DNA of 16,562 bases from Phycisphaerales bacterium (GTDB taxonomy: Bacteria > Planctomycetota > Phycisphaerae > Phycisphaerales > SM1A02): the NCBI GenBank assembly GCA_007127615.1, contig SKZB01000464.1, positions 1-16,562 of the forward strand, given 5' to 3'. Both the position numbers and the translations under genes were made by a program. This document shows, piece by piece, positions 7,692-14,940 of this stretch (its first letter is position 1; every line of letters starts with the position of its first letter). The notes beneath the pieces are model-generated. The model made no database searches and was not told the DNA's origin. It was given only the letters and a program-made list of their open reading frames with translations.

Positions 7692-8524
7692 TTCCGGCCG
7701 ATCCGAGCCCGCGCCTGCGTCGTGGATTCGCCTGGTACAGCCGCCGACTCGTGCGGAAGTCGTTTCATGCGCTGCGCATCGCGCGGGAAACCGAGCCCCT
7801 CGTGCGGGATCTCAACCGCGACCGCACGCCGGTTCTCGTGGCGATGAGCCACGCGAGCTGGTGGGATCCGATCATCGGCCTGCTGCTTCACGAGGCCTGC
7901 CTGCCCGATCGCAACGCCTGCGCCCCGATGGATGCCGAACAGCTCGAAAGGTTCAGGTTCATGCGCAAGCTCGGCATCTTCGGCATCGATCCCGACGACC
8001 CGGCGAGTCTCGACGCCATGCAGAGCTATGTCGATCAGTGGTTTCACGCCAAGGAGCGACCCGCGGTCTGGATCACACCGCAGGGCCGGTTTACCGATGT
8101 CCGCGAGCCGATTCGTCTGCGTCCGGGCGCGGCGGCGCTGGCGGCGGGTCACCCGGAGGTGAAGGTGCTTACCGTGAACGCCGAGTACACCTTCTGGCAG
8201 GATCAGAAACCCGAAATCTTCGTGCGCTTTGCGCGCTGCGAATCCGAGCGCGCGACGACGCCCGGCTGGCACCGCGCGCTGACCGAGACGATGCGGGAGA
8301 GTCAGAGTCGGCTCGCCGAACTGGTGGTGCAGCGCGATCCCCGGCAGTTCACCTCGCTCATCGGCGGAGAGTCGGCGCGCATCAATCCGATCTACGACTG
8401 GTGGCTGTGGCTGCGGGGCCGGTCGGGCGGCATCGAGGCGCGACGCCGGTCGAGCGCCGAATCCCCCACCGAGAGGCGGTCGCCAGCGCGGTCGCCAGCA
8501 CGGGAAAAGGAACCGATTTCATGA
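7664..8524 (+). CDS. PlsC-type acyltransferase of the carotenoid cluster
   Basis: A 286-residue protein with lysophospholipid acyltransferase motifs: HASWWD (63-68), the HX4D catalytic pair His63/Asp68, and TPQGRFTDVREP (138-149) where the family has the acceptor-binding EG/PEG motif. No long membrane helix is evident. Located between crtP and crtQ and overlapping both, it plausibly acylates the sugar of a glycosylated carotenoid acid. In S. aureus that step is done by CrtO, which I recall as a shorter protein of a different family, so this would be a same-role, different-family enzyme. The last 40 or so residues are Arg/Ser/Pro-rich and probably disordered. The start at 7664 is well supported by GGAGAG three bases upstream. 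A glycerolipid acyltransferase role is the main alternative. Confidence 0.78.
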   Translation: MSGERRGKLIPADPSPRLRRGFAWYSRRLVRKSFHALRIARETEPLVRDLNRDRTPVLVAMSHASWWDPIIGLLLHEACLPDRNACAPMDAEQLERFRFMRKLGIFGIDPDDPASLDAMQSYVDQWFHAKERPAVWITPQGRFTDVREPIRLRPGAAALAAGHPEVKVLTVNAEYTFWQDQKPEIFVRFARCESERATTPGWHRALTETMRESQSRLAELVVQRDPRQFTSLIGGESARINPIYDWWLWLRGRSGGIEARRRSSAESPTERRSPARSPAREKEPIS

Positions 8525-9693
8525 CGATCGTCTACGGCCTGCTGGTTGCGGCCCTGATCATTTCCGCCGGCGCGTTGATCATGACGATCTGGAACCTCGC
8601 GCTCTACCATCGGCCGGCGCCGAACGCCGCGCCGAACAACCCGAACGCGAGGGTCAGCGTTTGTATCCCCGCCCGCAATGAAGAAAGGAACCTTGGGCCG
8701 TGCGTCGAGGCGATTCTCGCCAGCACCCACCGGAATCTGGAAGTGCTGGTGTACGATGATCATTCGACCGACGCCACGCCGCGCGAACTGGATGCGCTGC
8801 GGGCCCGGGACGAACGCGTTCGTCGCGTTCCCACCCGGCCGTTGCCGACCGGATGGAACGGCAAGCAGTTCGCCTGCGATCAGATGGGCAAAGCGGCGCA
8901 GGGCGACTGGCTCATTTTCACCGATGCGGACGTCCGGTTTGAACCCGGCGCGATCAACGCCGCCCTGGGCGAAGCGGAACGACTCGGTGCGGCGATGGTC
9001 TCGACCTTCCCGCGCCAGCTCACCGGATCGCCGGGTGAAAAACTCATTCTGCCGATGATCATGTTCATCCTTCTCAGCTACCTCCCGATGATCCGCATGC
9101 GGCGCACGCTCGACCCGAGCGCTTCGGCCGGGTGCGGGCAGTTTCTGATGGTCACGCGCGAGGCGTACCGCAAAGCCGGCGGGCACGCCGCGTTCCGGGA
9201 CTCCATGCACGACGGCATCAAGCTGCCGCGTGAAGTGCGCAGGGCCGGCTACAAAAGTGACCTGTTCGACGGCACCGATCTATTGCGCGTGCGGATGTAC
9301 GAGGGTTTCGGCGCGACGTGGCGCGGCTTCGCCAAGAACGCCTACGAAGGTCTCGGCTCCGCCGGCCTCCTGATTTTTCTGACGCTGGTGCACGCCGTCG
9401 GCCACATCTGGCCGTGGGCGTTTCTTTTCCTCTGCGCGGTGCGCGGCACGTGGTGGCCGCTGGCGACGATCTTCGCGGCCGGCGCGATTGCGATTCAGAT
9501 TGCGCAGCGTGCAATCCTCGCGCGGGCTTTCGCGCAGAGCATGCCCGCGATCCTTCTGCACCCGGTTTCGCTGATTCTGATGACGTTGATCCAGTGGCAC
9601 AGCTTCTGCCTGCACGTGACCGGTCGGCGTCAGTGGCGCGGTCGCACCCAACTGACCGCCAAGGCCGACGCGCTCGCCGGTCACGAGGGGTGA
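8521..9693 (+). CDS. crtQ: CrtQ-like membrane glycosyltransferase, family 2
   Basis: A 390-residue GT-A glycosyltransferase. Residues 2-25 form an N-terminal membrane helix. The catalytic domain has VSVCIPARNEERNL (45-58), YDDHSTD (78-84) and the metal-binding FTDADV (133-138). GCGQFLMVTREAYRKAGGH (204-222) and the acidic HDGIKL (230-235) follow, then MYEGF. Two or three hydrophobic segments at about 282-365 end in QWRGR (371-375). S. aureus CrtQ shares the order IIPARNEE, FVDADV, GP..LT...YYATGGH, EG, and a terminal W.GR. It would attach a sugar to the carotenoid carboxylate made by AldH. The ATG overlaps the acyltransferase stop by 4 bp (ATGA), so the two are coupled. It is the last gene of the rightward unit, and its stop is 47 bp from the convergent acetyltransferase. 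Confidence 0.83.
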   Translation: MTIVYGLLVAALIISAGALIMTIWNLALYHRPAPNAAPNNPNARVSVCIPARNEERNLGPCVEAILASTHRNLEVLVYDDHSTDATPRELDALRARDERVRRVPTRPLPTGWNGKQFACDQMGKAAQGDWLIFTDADVRFEPGAINAALGEAERLGAAMVSTFPRQLTGSPGEKLILPMIMFILLSYLPMIRMRRTLDPSASAGCGQFLMVTREAYRKAGGHAAFRDSMHDGIKLPREVRRAGYKSDLFDGTDLLRVRMYEGFGATWRGFAKNAYEGLGSAGLLIFLTLVHAVGHIWPWAFLFLCAVRGTWWPLATIFAAGAIAIQIAQRAILARAFAQSMPAILLHPVSLILMTLIQWHSFCLHVTGRRQWRGRTQLTAKADALAGHEG

Positions 9694-9701
9694 GGCCCGC
9701 T

Positions 9702-9719
9702 CGCGGCCGCATCGCCGCG
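9702..9719. terminator. Possible GC-rich hairpin after crtQ
   Basis: A 6-bp stem, CGCGGC and GCCGCG, with a 6-base loop sits in the 46-bp gap between the convergent crtQ and acetyltransferase genes. No T-run follows on either strand, and short GC stems are common by chance in this sequence. Confidence 0.3.
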
Positions 9720-9739
9720 CCCATCATCCGTCTCCCCGA

Positions 9740-10318
9740 TTACGTCACCATCGCGTCGAGCGCTTCGGCCGGGTCGGGTTCGAGATCGGCAATGTCGAGA
9801 CCAACGCAAAGCAATCCGTTGCGGAAACGGCGCCGCGCGGGGTACCCCGCGTGCAGAAGAACCTCGAGCATCTTCCGGTTTTCGGGGTAGAGATCGCCCT
9901 CAAACTCGGTGATACCGTTCCGCCGCGCGAGGCGGACGAGGTGGTGCAGCAGCGCGGTGCCGATACCGCAGCCCTGACGGTCATCCTGCACGATGAACGC
10001 GATGTGACCGACCTGCGGCCGCTTCTCATCGCGCGCGTACCGCCCGATGGCGACGATTTCATCATGCTCAACCGCCGCAATCGCAAGCCGATCGCAATGA
10101 TCGACATCCAGCACGATGCGCACGCCGTGTTCGGAGATCTTCGGAACGCTGAAAAATCGCATCTGCAGACTCTCCTCCGACAGCCGCCGCCCGAAAGCGA
10201 GTATGCGTTCCGGCTCATCCGTCCGGCGGGGATCGATCGCGCGTAACGTGATGATCGCCCCGTCACGCAAGGTGATCTGAACCGATTTCGGAATGACACC
10301 CGGTCGTTGCTGTGACAT
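9740..10318 (-). CDS. GNAT-family N-acetyltransferase
   Basis: A 192-residue single-domain acetyltransferase. The N-terminal part reads ITLRDGAIITLRAIDP (15-30), then LSEESLQMRFFS (46-57), the pattern seen in the GNAT domain of protein-lysine acetyltransferases of the Pat/YfiQ group. Acetyl-CoA is bound by motif A, IVQDDRQGCGIGTAL (109-123), with the (R/Q)xxGxG loop. HAGYPARRRF (156-165) is the usual C-terminal segment. There is no attached regulatory or CoA-ligase-like domain, so its substrate (protein lysine or a small amine) is open. No Shine-Dalgarno sequence is seen before the ATG; the bases there are CT-rich on the coding strand. It faces away from the ankyrin gene, with 155 bp between the two starts, and appears to be a single-gene unit. 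Confidence 0.85.
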   Translation of the reverse strand: MSQQRPGVIPKSVQITLRDGAIITLRAIDPRRTDEPERILAFGRRLSEESLQMRFFSVPKISEHGVRIVLDVDHCDRLAIAAVEHDEIVAIGRYARDEKRPQVGHIAFIVQDDRQGCGIGTALLHHLVRLARRNGITEFEGDLYPENRKMLEVLLHAGYPARRRFRNGLLCVGLDIADLEPDPAEALDAMVT

Positions 10319-10473
10319 GGTGGAGGAGGACGCACGGGAACCGTGTCGGAGACTCGATCCGAACCGGCGGACTCGCTATCGTAGGGAGCGTGTCCCAAGG
10401 TGGTCGATCGGCGGTGGGATCGATTGTGCCCGGCTGATCCTCGGCCGCCGGTTCATCAGAATGGAGCGTTTTC

Positions 10474-11040
10474 ATGTCTCGAGCGGAGTGTCGCCATCGG
10501 ATGAAGATCGCGAGCGTGCTGAGCCTGCTGTTCGGTCTGTGGCTTCTCCTCCTGGCCGGATGCCAGACGGAAGCGCCGGACCACGAGACGGCGACGCCGG
10601 AACCGCGCGAGGTACGCGAGGAACGCGAGGTGCGCGAAGTACGCGAACCGGCGCCGGCTGAGCGCGAGAGCTTGTTTCAGGCCGCCGGCCGGGGCGACCA
10701 CGAAGAATTGCAGCGACTGCTCGAGGACGGGATCGACCCGAACGCCACCGACGAAAGTGGTTTCACCGCGCTGCACGCGGCCGCGCGATTCGGCCATCTT
10801 GAATCGGCGGTCCTGCTGCTGGAAAGAGGCGCGGATATCGACCATCAGTCGGACAACGGCAACGCCCCGCTGCACTGGGCCGCCCGCGCCGGCCAGTACA
10901 ACATGGCCGAGTTTCTGCTCGATGCCGGCGCCGATCCCAACCTGCGCAACGAAGCGGGTGGCACGCCGATGCGCTTCGCCCTGAACAACAACTACCGGCA
11001 GATCGTGGAACTTCTGATCGCACGTGGCGGCGCCGAGTGA
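10474..11040 (+). CDS. Ankyrin-repeat lipoprotein
   Basis: A 188-residue protein. Residues 11-29 are a hydrophobic signal peptide ending in the lipobox LAGC, with Cys30 as the lipidated residue. Residues 31-63 are a charged, disordered linker containing a short repeat of VRE. Residues 64-188 form three to four ankyrin repeats: SLFQAAGRGDHEEL, then FTALHAAARFGH (97-108), APLHWAARAGQ (131-141) and TPMRFALNNNY (164-174). Each helix pair is followed by a GADPN/GADID turn. It should sit anchored on the outside of a membrane and bind a partner protein; which one is unknown. GGAG lies 8 bases before the ATG at 10474. An internal ATG at 10501 would give a more typical signal peptide start but has no such site. 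Confidence 0.85.
   Translation: MSRAECRHRMKIASVLSLLFGLWLLLLAGCQTEAPDHETATPEPREVREEREVREVREPAPAERESLFQAAGRGDHEELQRLLEDGIDPNATDESGFTALHAAARFGHLESAVLLLERGADIDHQSDNGNAPLHWAARAGQYNMAEFLLDAGADPNLRNEAGGTPMRFALNNNYRQIVELLIARGGAE
10606..10647 (+). repeat. Short in-frame tandem repeat encoding repeated REVRE
   Basis: Near-identical GAGGTACGCGA-like units encode REVREEREVREVRE (residues 45-58) in the linker of the lipoprotein. The unit is 6-12 bp and imperfect. The alternating charges suggest a flexible or helical tether between the lipid anchor and the ankyrin domain. Slippage could change its length. Confidence 0.65.
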
Positions 11041-11131
11041 TCTGGTGAGTCGAGCCGGAGACGCCCGGATGGCCGGGGAGAACTCCGGGGGAAGTTGCCG
11101 AACAATCTGTCCGCCCCCCCACCTCTCGAGT

Positions 11132-11154
11132 GGCCGGAGCGGTGCCCTCCGGCC
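11132..11154 (+). terminator. Hairpin downstream of the ankyrin lipoprotein gene
   Basis: A perfect 8-bp stem, GGCCGGAG and CTCCGGCC, with a 7-base loop is followed by GTTTCC. It lies 92 bp after the stop at 11040, within the 288-bp gap between two convergent genes. The T-run is very short, so a role in termination is only probable. Confidence 0.42.
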
Positions 11155-11276
11155 GTTTCCTGATCTCGGAGCACCAGTTCCGTGACCCGACCAACGTCTC
11201 GCGGAGCGCCCTCGACTCGTCGACCCGACTTCACGTTTTCGAGTTCTCGCGGGCGATGACCCCGAACGCCCGCTCC

Positions 11277-11311
11277 CGTTCAGAGTGCCGTCCGCCTCGC
11301 GCTCTGGAACG
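11277..11311 (-). terminator. Strong hairpin after the last receiver gene
   Basis: CGTTCAGAGTGC (11277-11288) pairs with GCGCTCTGGAACG (11299-11311) over 12 base pairs, with one bulged G, one G-T pair and a 10-base loop. It begins 18 bases past the stop of the receiver gene at 11329 on the minus strand. No T-run follows, so it may stop transcription with help or protect the 3' end of the signalling transcript. Confidence 0.5.
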
Positions 11312-11328
11312 TTCCGGCCGATGCTGCG

Positions 11329-11712
11329 CTACGGGGCGCAGGAGACGCCGAGTGCATCCTCCATCTCGGCAAGCAGCTCCTCCAGTTCAAACGGCTTGTG
11401 TACCACGGCCGATGCGCCGAACTCGCGCGAGTGCTTCCTGATGCGCGCCGACTGCTCGCCGGTCAGGAAGATCACGGGGATCCGCGCCGTTGTGGCAATT
11501 CGTTGAAGACGCCCCCGCACGCTGAAACCGTCGCCGGCCGGCATGTTGACATCCAGCAGAATGATGTCCGGCGTACTGCGTCGCGCGCTTTGAAGCGCCA
11601 GGTAACTGTCCTGCGCCGTCGCGACTTCATATCCCGCCGCTTTCAGCTGCAGCTTCAGCATCCCCAGGAACTTCGCGTCGTCATCGGCTATCAGAACCTT
11701 CGGTGCGGGCAT
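11329..11712 (-). CDS. Stand-alone receiver (CheY-like) response regulator
   Basis: A 127-residue single receiver domain. The acidic pocket is ADDD (9-12), the phospho-acceptor is Asp54 (ILLDVNMP), the switch residue is Thr84 (FLTG) and the conserved lysine is Lys106 (HKPFE). The domain fills the protein, so there is no output domain; it must act by binding a partner or by passing the phosphate on. A strong AGGAG lies 7 bases before the ATG. It is the last of three receiver genes, 32 bp behind the previous one, and a hairpin follows its stop. Confidence 0.93.
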   Translation of the reverse strand: MPAPKVLIADDDAKFLGMLKLQLKAAGYEVATAQDSYLALQSARRSTPDIILLDVNMPAGDGFSVRGRLQRIATTARIPVIFLTGEQSARIRKHSREFGASAVVHKPFELEELLAEMEDALGVSCAP

Positions 11713-11744
11713 GGCCAGGCTCCTTGCGTATGGTTGCGACTTTC

Positions 11745-12152
11745 TCAGGGGCAGGTCACTTTGGCTTCGTGGGGTGGATCGGTCTGCATGGCCAGTTTCC
11801 GTTCCACGATGCTCCGGAGCTCGTGGGGATCGAAGGGCTTCTGCAGCATCGTCACGTCTCTGATGTGCTCTACCCGTCTTGCATATTGTTCACTGAACCC
11901 GGTGATGATGACGATCGGTACGTCCTTTGTGTTTCGAATCCGTTCGATCAGCGCCGCGCCATCCCCGACCGGCATGTGCAGATCGGTAATCACCATGTCA
12001 ACGTCATTCAAGAGAAACTTTCGCTCGCCCTGAGCACCGGTCTTCGCCGTGCTGCAGCAGTAGCCGCGGCTGCCGAGAAAGATCGAGATCATGCGCACGA
12101 CATCATCATCGTCGTCAACGATGAGAATATTTTTGGGGGTTTCCTTCGTCAT
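11745..12152 (-). CDS. Stand-alone receiver response regulator
   Basis: A 135-residue receiver domain: NILIVDDDDD (8-17, with Asp13/Asp14), phospho-acceptor Asp57 (VITDLHMP), Thr84 (IITG) and Lys105 (QKPFD). A short tail of about 15 residues has no known fold. The open frame extends to 12326, but the ATG at 12152 places the first strand normally, has GGAG 8 bases upstream and overlaps the preceding receiver's stop by 4 bp (ATGA), indicating coupled translation. The LQKPFDPHEL ending is of the kind seen in receivers paired with hybrid kinases. Its phosphodonor is probably one of the two kinases upstream in the same unit. Confidence 0.93.
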   Translation of the reverse strand: MTKETPKNILIVDDDDDVVRMISIFLGSRGYCCSTAKTGAQGERKFLLNDVDMVITDLHMPVGDGAALIERIRNTKDVPIVIITGFSEQYARRVEHIRDVTMLQKPFDPHELRSIVERKLAMQTDPPHEAKVTCP

Positions 12153-12553
12153 CGCGGTGCTCCATGGGGAACGGGTGCAGGTGGCTTGCTCGCGCAAACC
12201 CGTTCGATGACGGCGATCACGTCCGCCATCTCGTACGGCTTTGCGATAAATGCCATCCCACCGACTTCCAACGCCCGTCTCCGGGCGGTGCATTGGGCAT
12301 TCGCGCTCAGAAAGACGACGGGACACGTCGCGGTGCCCGCGCCTTCCTTAAGGCAGGCGTTTACCTCGAAGCCGTCCATGTCCGGCATACGAATATCGAG
12401 AAGGATTGCATCCGGCCGTTGCTCCGATGCCTTCTCCAATCCCGATGGGCCATCAAACGCTGCGTCCACTTCATAACCCGCCGCCCGAAGCCGGATGGCG
12501 GCCAACTGCGAGATTGCGCGATCATCATCGATGATGAGAATTTTCTTACGCAA
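12149..12553 (-). CDS. Stand-alone receiver response regulator, probable TTG start
   Basis: A 134-residue receiver domain: KILIIDDD (4-11, with Asp9/Asp10), phospho-acceptor Asp53 (LLDIRMPDMDG), Ser83 (FLSAN) in the switch position and Lys105 (AKPYE). The chosen start is TTG at 12553, because GGGAGAGAGAG precedes it at suitable distance and the protein then begins directly with MRKKILIIDDD. It overlaps the kinase stop by 8 bp. The nearest ATG (12592) would add 13 Arg/Glu-rich residues and has no ribosome-binding site at normal spacing; it remains possible. The tail KPPAPVPHGAPR is proline-rich. It is followed by a 4-bp overlap with the next receiver. Confidence 0.88.
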   Translation of the reverse strand: MRKKILIIDDDRAISQLAAIRLRAAGYEVDAAFDGPSGLEKASEQRPDAILLDIRMPDMDGFEVNACLKEGAGTATCPVVFLSANAQCTARRRALEVGGMAFIAKPYEMADVIAVIERVCASKPPAPVPHGAPR

Positions 12554-14603
12554 GGGCTCTCTCTCCCTTTCCCCCCACGGGCGACATCTCATTTGGTGGC
12601 GGATTACTCTCAACGTTGTTGCTGCTCTCGATGCGTTTCGTGAGTACGTCGATCGCCTGCGTGCTTTCTCCGGATGCCGACCACGAGCCGAGGATCTGGA
12701 ACCCGGGCGTTTCCATTTTGACGGCGCCGGGATGCTCATCGGCTTCATCGAACGCATCCCGCAGACGCTCCACCCAGCGTTCCGGATTGCTGGAGAACCC
12801 GAAGAGTATCATCGAGCGATGATCAGCCGCTTCAAAGATCAGGTCCATCGTCTTGGTGTGTGACGCCAGATGCGATCGCAGTTGATCGGAACACTTCACG
12901 CCGTGTGCCGGCGTGACGAGCAGCATGGCAATGGCGGAGCGTTCAACGGCTGATTGCGCATCGTCGAGGTTCTGCGTCAGCGCGGCCCTTGTGAGCAGCC
13001 GCCGGGCGACAACCGCCGGATCGTTGACCGGCAGGGTGAAGCTGAATGTACTCCCACGGTTCTGCTCACTCTCGACCGATATCGTTCCGAGGTTCATCGC
13101 CATGAGTTCGCTGGCAATGCTGAGACCCAGCCCGAACCCCTTGGTGCTTGACCGCTGCGGATCGCCGACCTGCTGGAACCGCCGGAAGATGTTCCGGAGA
13201 TTCTCCTTCGAGATGCCCGGCCCGTTGTCCGTCACATCAACTTGAACCTCACCGCTCGCGCCCGGTTTCGCCCGGATCACGACGTCGCCTCCTTCGGGTG
13301 AGAACTTCACCGCATTGACAATCAGATTGAGCAGCACCCGGCCGATCTTTTCCGCATCGGCGAACACCAGCGGCAGGTGTTCGCTGATGTTCGCATGGAT
13401 GTTCACGTGGTTCGTCAGCGCTTTGTGAACGATGGACGGCCGAATACTCGCCACGATGTCCCCAAGGCGTTGCGGCCGGCGATCCACTCGGAAACAGCCG
13501 CTTCGCACCTTGCTCGTATCCAGAAGATCATCCACCATCTGCGCCAGATCGCGCGTGCGATCGAGAATCGTCCACAGGAAGCCACGTTGCTCGTCGGTCA
13601 CCGGTCCGGTGATCTCCTGCTCCAGGATCTCCGTATAACCCTTGATCACCGTGAGCGGCGTTCGGAACTCATGTGACACATCATCCACGAAACGATTGGC
13701 GGTCTCATACAGTTGCGCCAGCCGCTGATTCTTCTCTTCGAGTTCGCGCTGCTGCCGTTTGATCGCCCGCAGATCGCTGACCGCGCAGAGGATGCAGTGC
13801 TCGCCCACCGGCGTCTGGCCGATGAGTACCGGCACCGGCTCTCCGGTCGCGGAGCAGAGCCACGATTCGAACTGCGATTGCTGCGGGTCGAACCGGCGGA
13901 AGTGCGCCGCCGCCCCGGCCGTCATCACGTCATCGATCGTCGCGAGGGGACCTCCCGGCAGATCCGATTCATCTGACAACCCAAGCAGGCGTTTGAAGGC
14001 TGGATTGGCGTAAACCACGCGGCTTCGGCGCTCGATCAGAACCACGCCATCCTGAATCGTCTGCACCGCAACTTCATAGATCAGTTGCAGATTCTTCTCG
14101 ATGGATTGATGGCTCAAACCTGAGTCGGGATCATCTCCATTGAACGCCAGTATCGCGCCGGCCTTCTCGATCATCGTGACCGACGCGCCGGCCCGCTCCA
14201 CCGCAGCGCGCGTGCGATTGTTTTTGACGACCTGAGTGACCGCGTTCGCAAGGACCCGGCCTCTGAATGCATCTCGCTTGGCGATGAAGTCCACGCAGCC
14301 GCTCTTGAACTCCGTGATCATCACATCCGGATCGATGCTGGTGGAAATCGCCACGACCGGCGTGGTGATCAGGTCGTCGTGCGCGATTCGCAGAATCTGA
14401 TCACCGGTGCCATCATGAAGATTGTGGTCGAGAATGACACAATCGAAGGTGCGCGATGCCAGTTGCTCGATCGCCTGGGAGCAGGATTCGGCGAAGGCGA
14501 TCTCAAACCGGACTTCATCGCGGTCAAGATGACTGGCGATCAGTTCGCGGTGAACCTCGTCGTCTTCGACAATGAGGACCGCAATTTGACAGGAATGATT
14601 CAT
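12546..14603 (-). CDS. Receiver-PAS sensor histidine kinase with an unusual C-terminal domain
   Basis: A 685-residue soluble kinase with no membrane segment. Domain order: a receiver (1-125; Asp14/Asp15, phospho-acceptor Asp59 in VILDHNL, Lys109); a linker helix; a PAS domain (about 172-280, beginning IYEVAVQTIQDGVVLIERRS); a coiled coil (282-305); a HisKA dimerisation domain with His311 (DVSHEFRTPL); and a HATPase domain with Asn430 (NLIVNAVKFS), DNGPGI (459-464) and GFGLGLS (489-495). Residues about 530-665 form another domain, which I cannot assign; its strands (SAIAMLLVTPAHG, MDLIFEAADHRSMILFGF) recall a degenerate GGDEF/cyclase fold without the GGDEF signature. The ATG at 14603 has AGGGG upstream. 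The next gene, a receiver, starts within its last codons. The receiver at the front suggests it is itself controlled by another kinase, perhaps its neighbour. Confidence 0.9.
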   Translation of the reverse strand: MNHSCQIAVLIVEDDEVHRELIASHLDRDEVRFEIAFAESCSQAIEQLASRTFDCVILDHNLHDGTGDQILRIAHDDLITTPVVAISTSIDPDVMITEFKSGCVDFIAKRDAFRGRVLANAVTQVVKNNRTRAAVERAGASVTMIEKAGAILAFNGDDPDSGLSHQSIEKNLQLIYEVAVQTIQDGVVLIERRSRVVYANPAFKRLLGLSDESDLPGGPLATIDDVMTAGAAAHFRRFDPQQSQFESWLCSATGEPVPVLIGQTPVGEHCILCAVSDLRAIKRQQRELEEKNQRLAQLYETANRFVDDVSHEFRTPLTVIKGYTEILEQEITGPVTDEQRGFLWTILDRTRDLAQMVDDLLDTSKVRSGCFRVDRRPQRLGDIVASIRPSIVHKALTNHVNIHANISEHLPLVFADAEKIGRVLLNLIVNAVKFSPEGGDVVIRAKPGASGEVQVDVTDNGPGISKENLRNIFRRFQQVGDPQRSSTKGFGLGLSIASELMAMNLGTISVESEQNRGSTFSFTLPVNDPAVVARRLLTRAALTQNLDDAQSAVERSAIAMLLVTPAHGVKCSDQLRSHLASHTKTMDLIFEAADHRSMILFGFSSNPERWVERLRDAFDEADEHPGAVKMETPGFQILGSWSASGESTQAIDVLTKRIESSNNVESNPPPNEMSPVGGKGERALA

Positions 14604-14940
14604 GAGTTCCGCCCCTTGTTTTTGCCGGTGCCACCGACGCCCGATTCCGATCCTCCGCCCCGGCGGACTCATGGCCCCAAATCGCCCCGCGCTGGTTGAA
14701 AATGCCATGACGGTCGCCGCGAACATCCTCAGTGGCGACATCCGGATCTCGGGACGTCGACCTCCCGATGACCGGTGGCCTCCATCCTTCCCGATCCCTC
14801 GAACCCGGGACTTCTGAGCCGTAGAACTCCGATCGGCTGTGTTCGAGCAACCCGCCCTCCAATCGAGACGGCATCACCGACGATCTCGAAGCGTCGAGCG
14901 CAGGATCGTTGGCGGGCATGTTCGTCTCGATCGGGTTCAT
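14524..14940 (-). CDS. Doubtful ORF filling the gap between the two kinase genes
   Basis: The 333 bp between the kinase genes (14604-14936) contain no recognised gene. The best candidate is a 138-codon frame whose ATG at 14940 overlaps the kinase stop by 4 bp (ATGA), as real coupled genes do here, and which runs 80 bp into the next kinase. Against it: the product is rich in Arg, Ser, Gly and Pro with no hydrophobic periodicity, shows no domain, and uses AGA, AGG, CGA and GGA codons more than its neighbours. It may be a leader, a decayed gene or non-coding. I see no convincing promoter or stem in this gap. Confidence 0.22.
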   Translation of the reverse strand: MNPIETNMPANDPALDASRSSVMPSRLEGGLLEHSRSEFYGSEVPGSRDREGWRPPVIGRSTSRDPDVATEDVRGDRHGIFNQRGAIWGHESAGAEDRNRASVAPAKTRGGTHESFLSNCGPHCRRRRGSPRTDRQSS

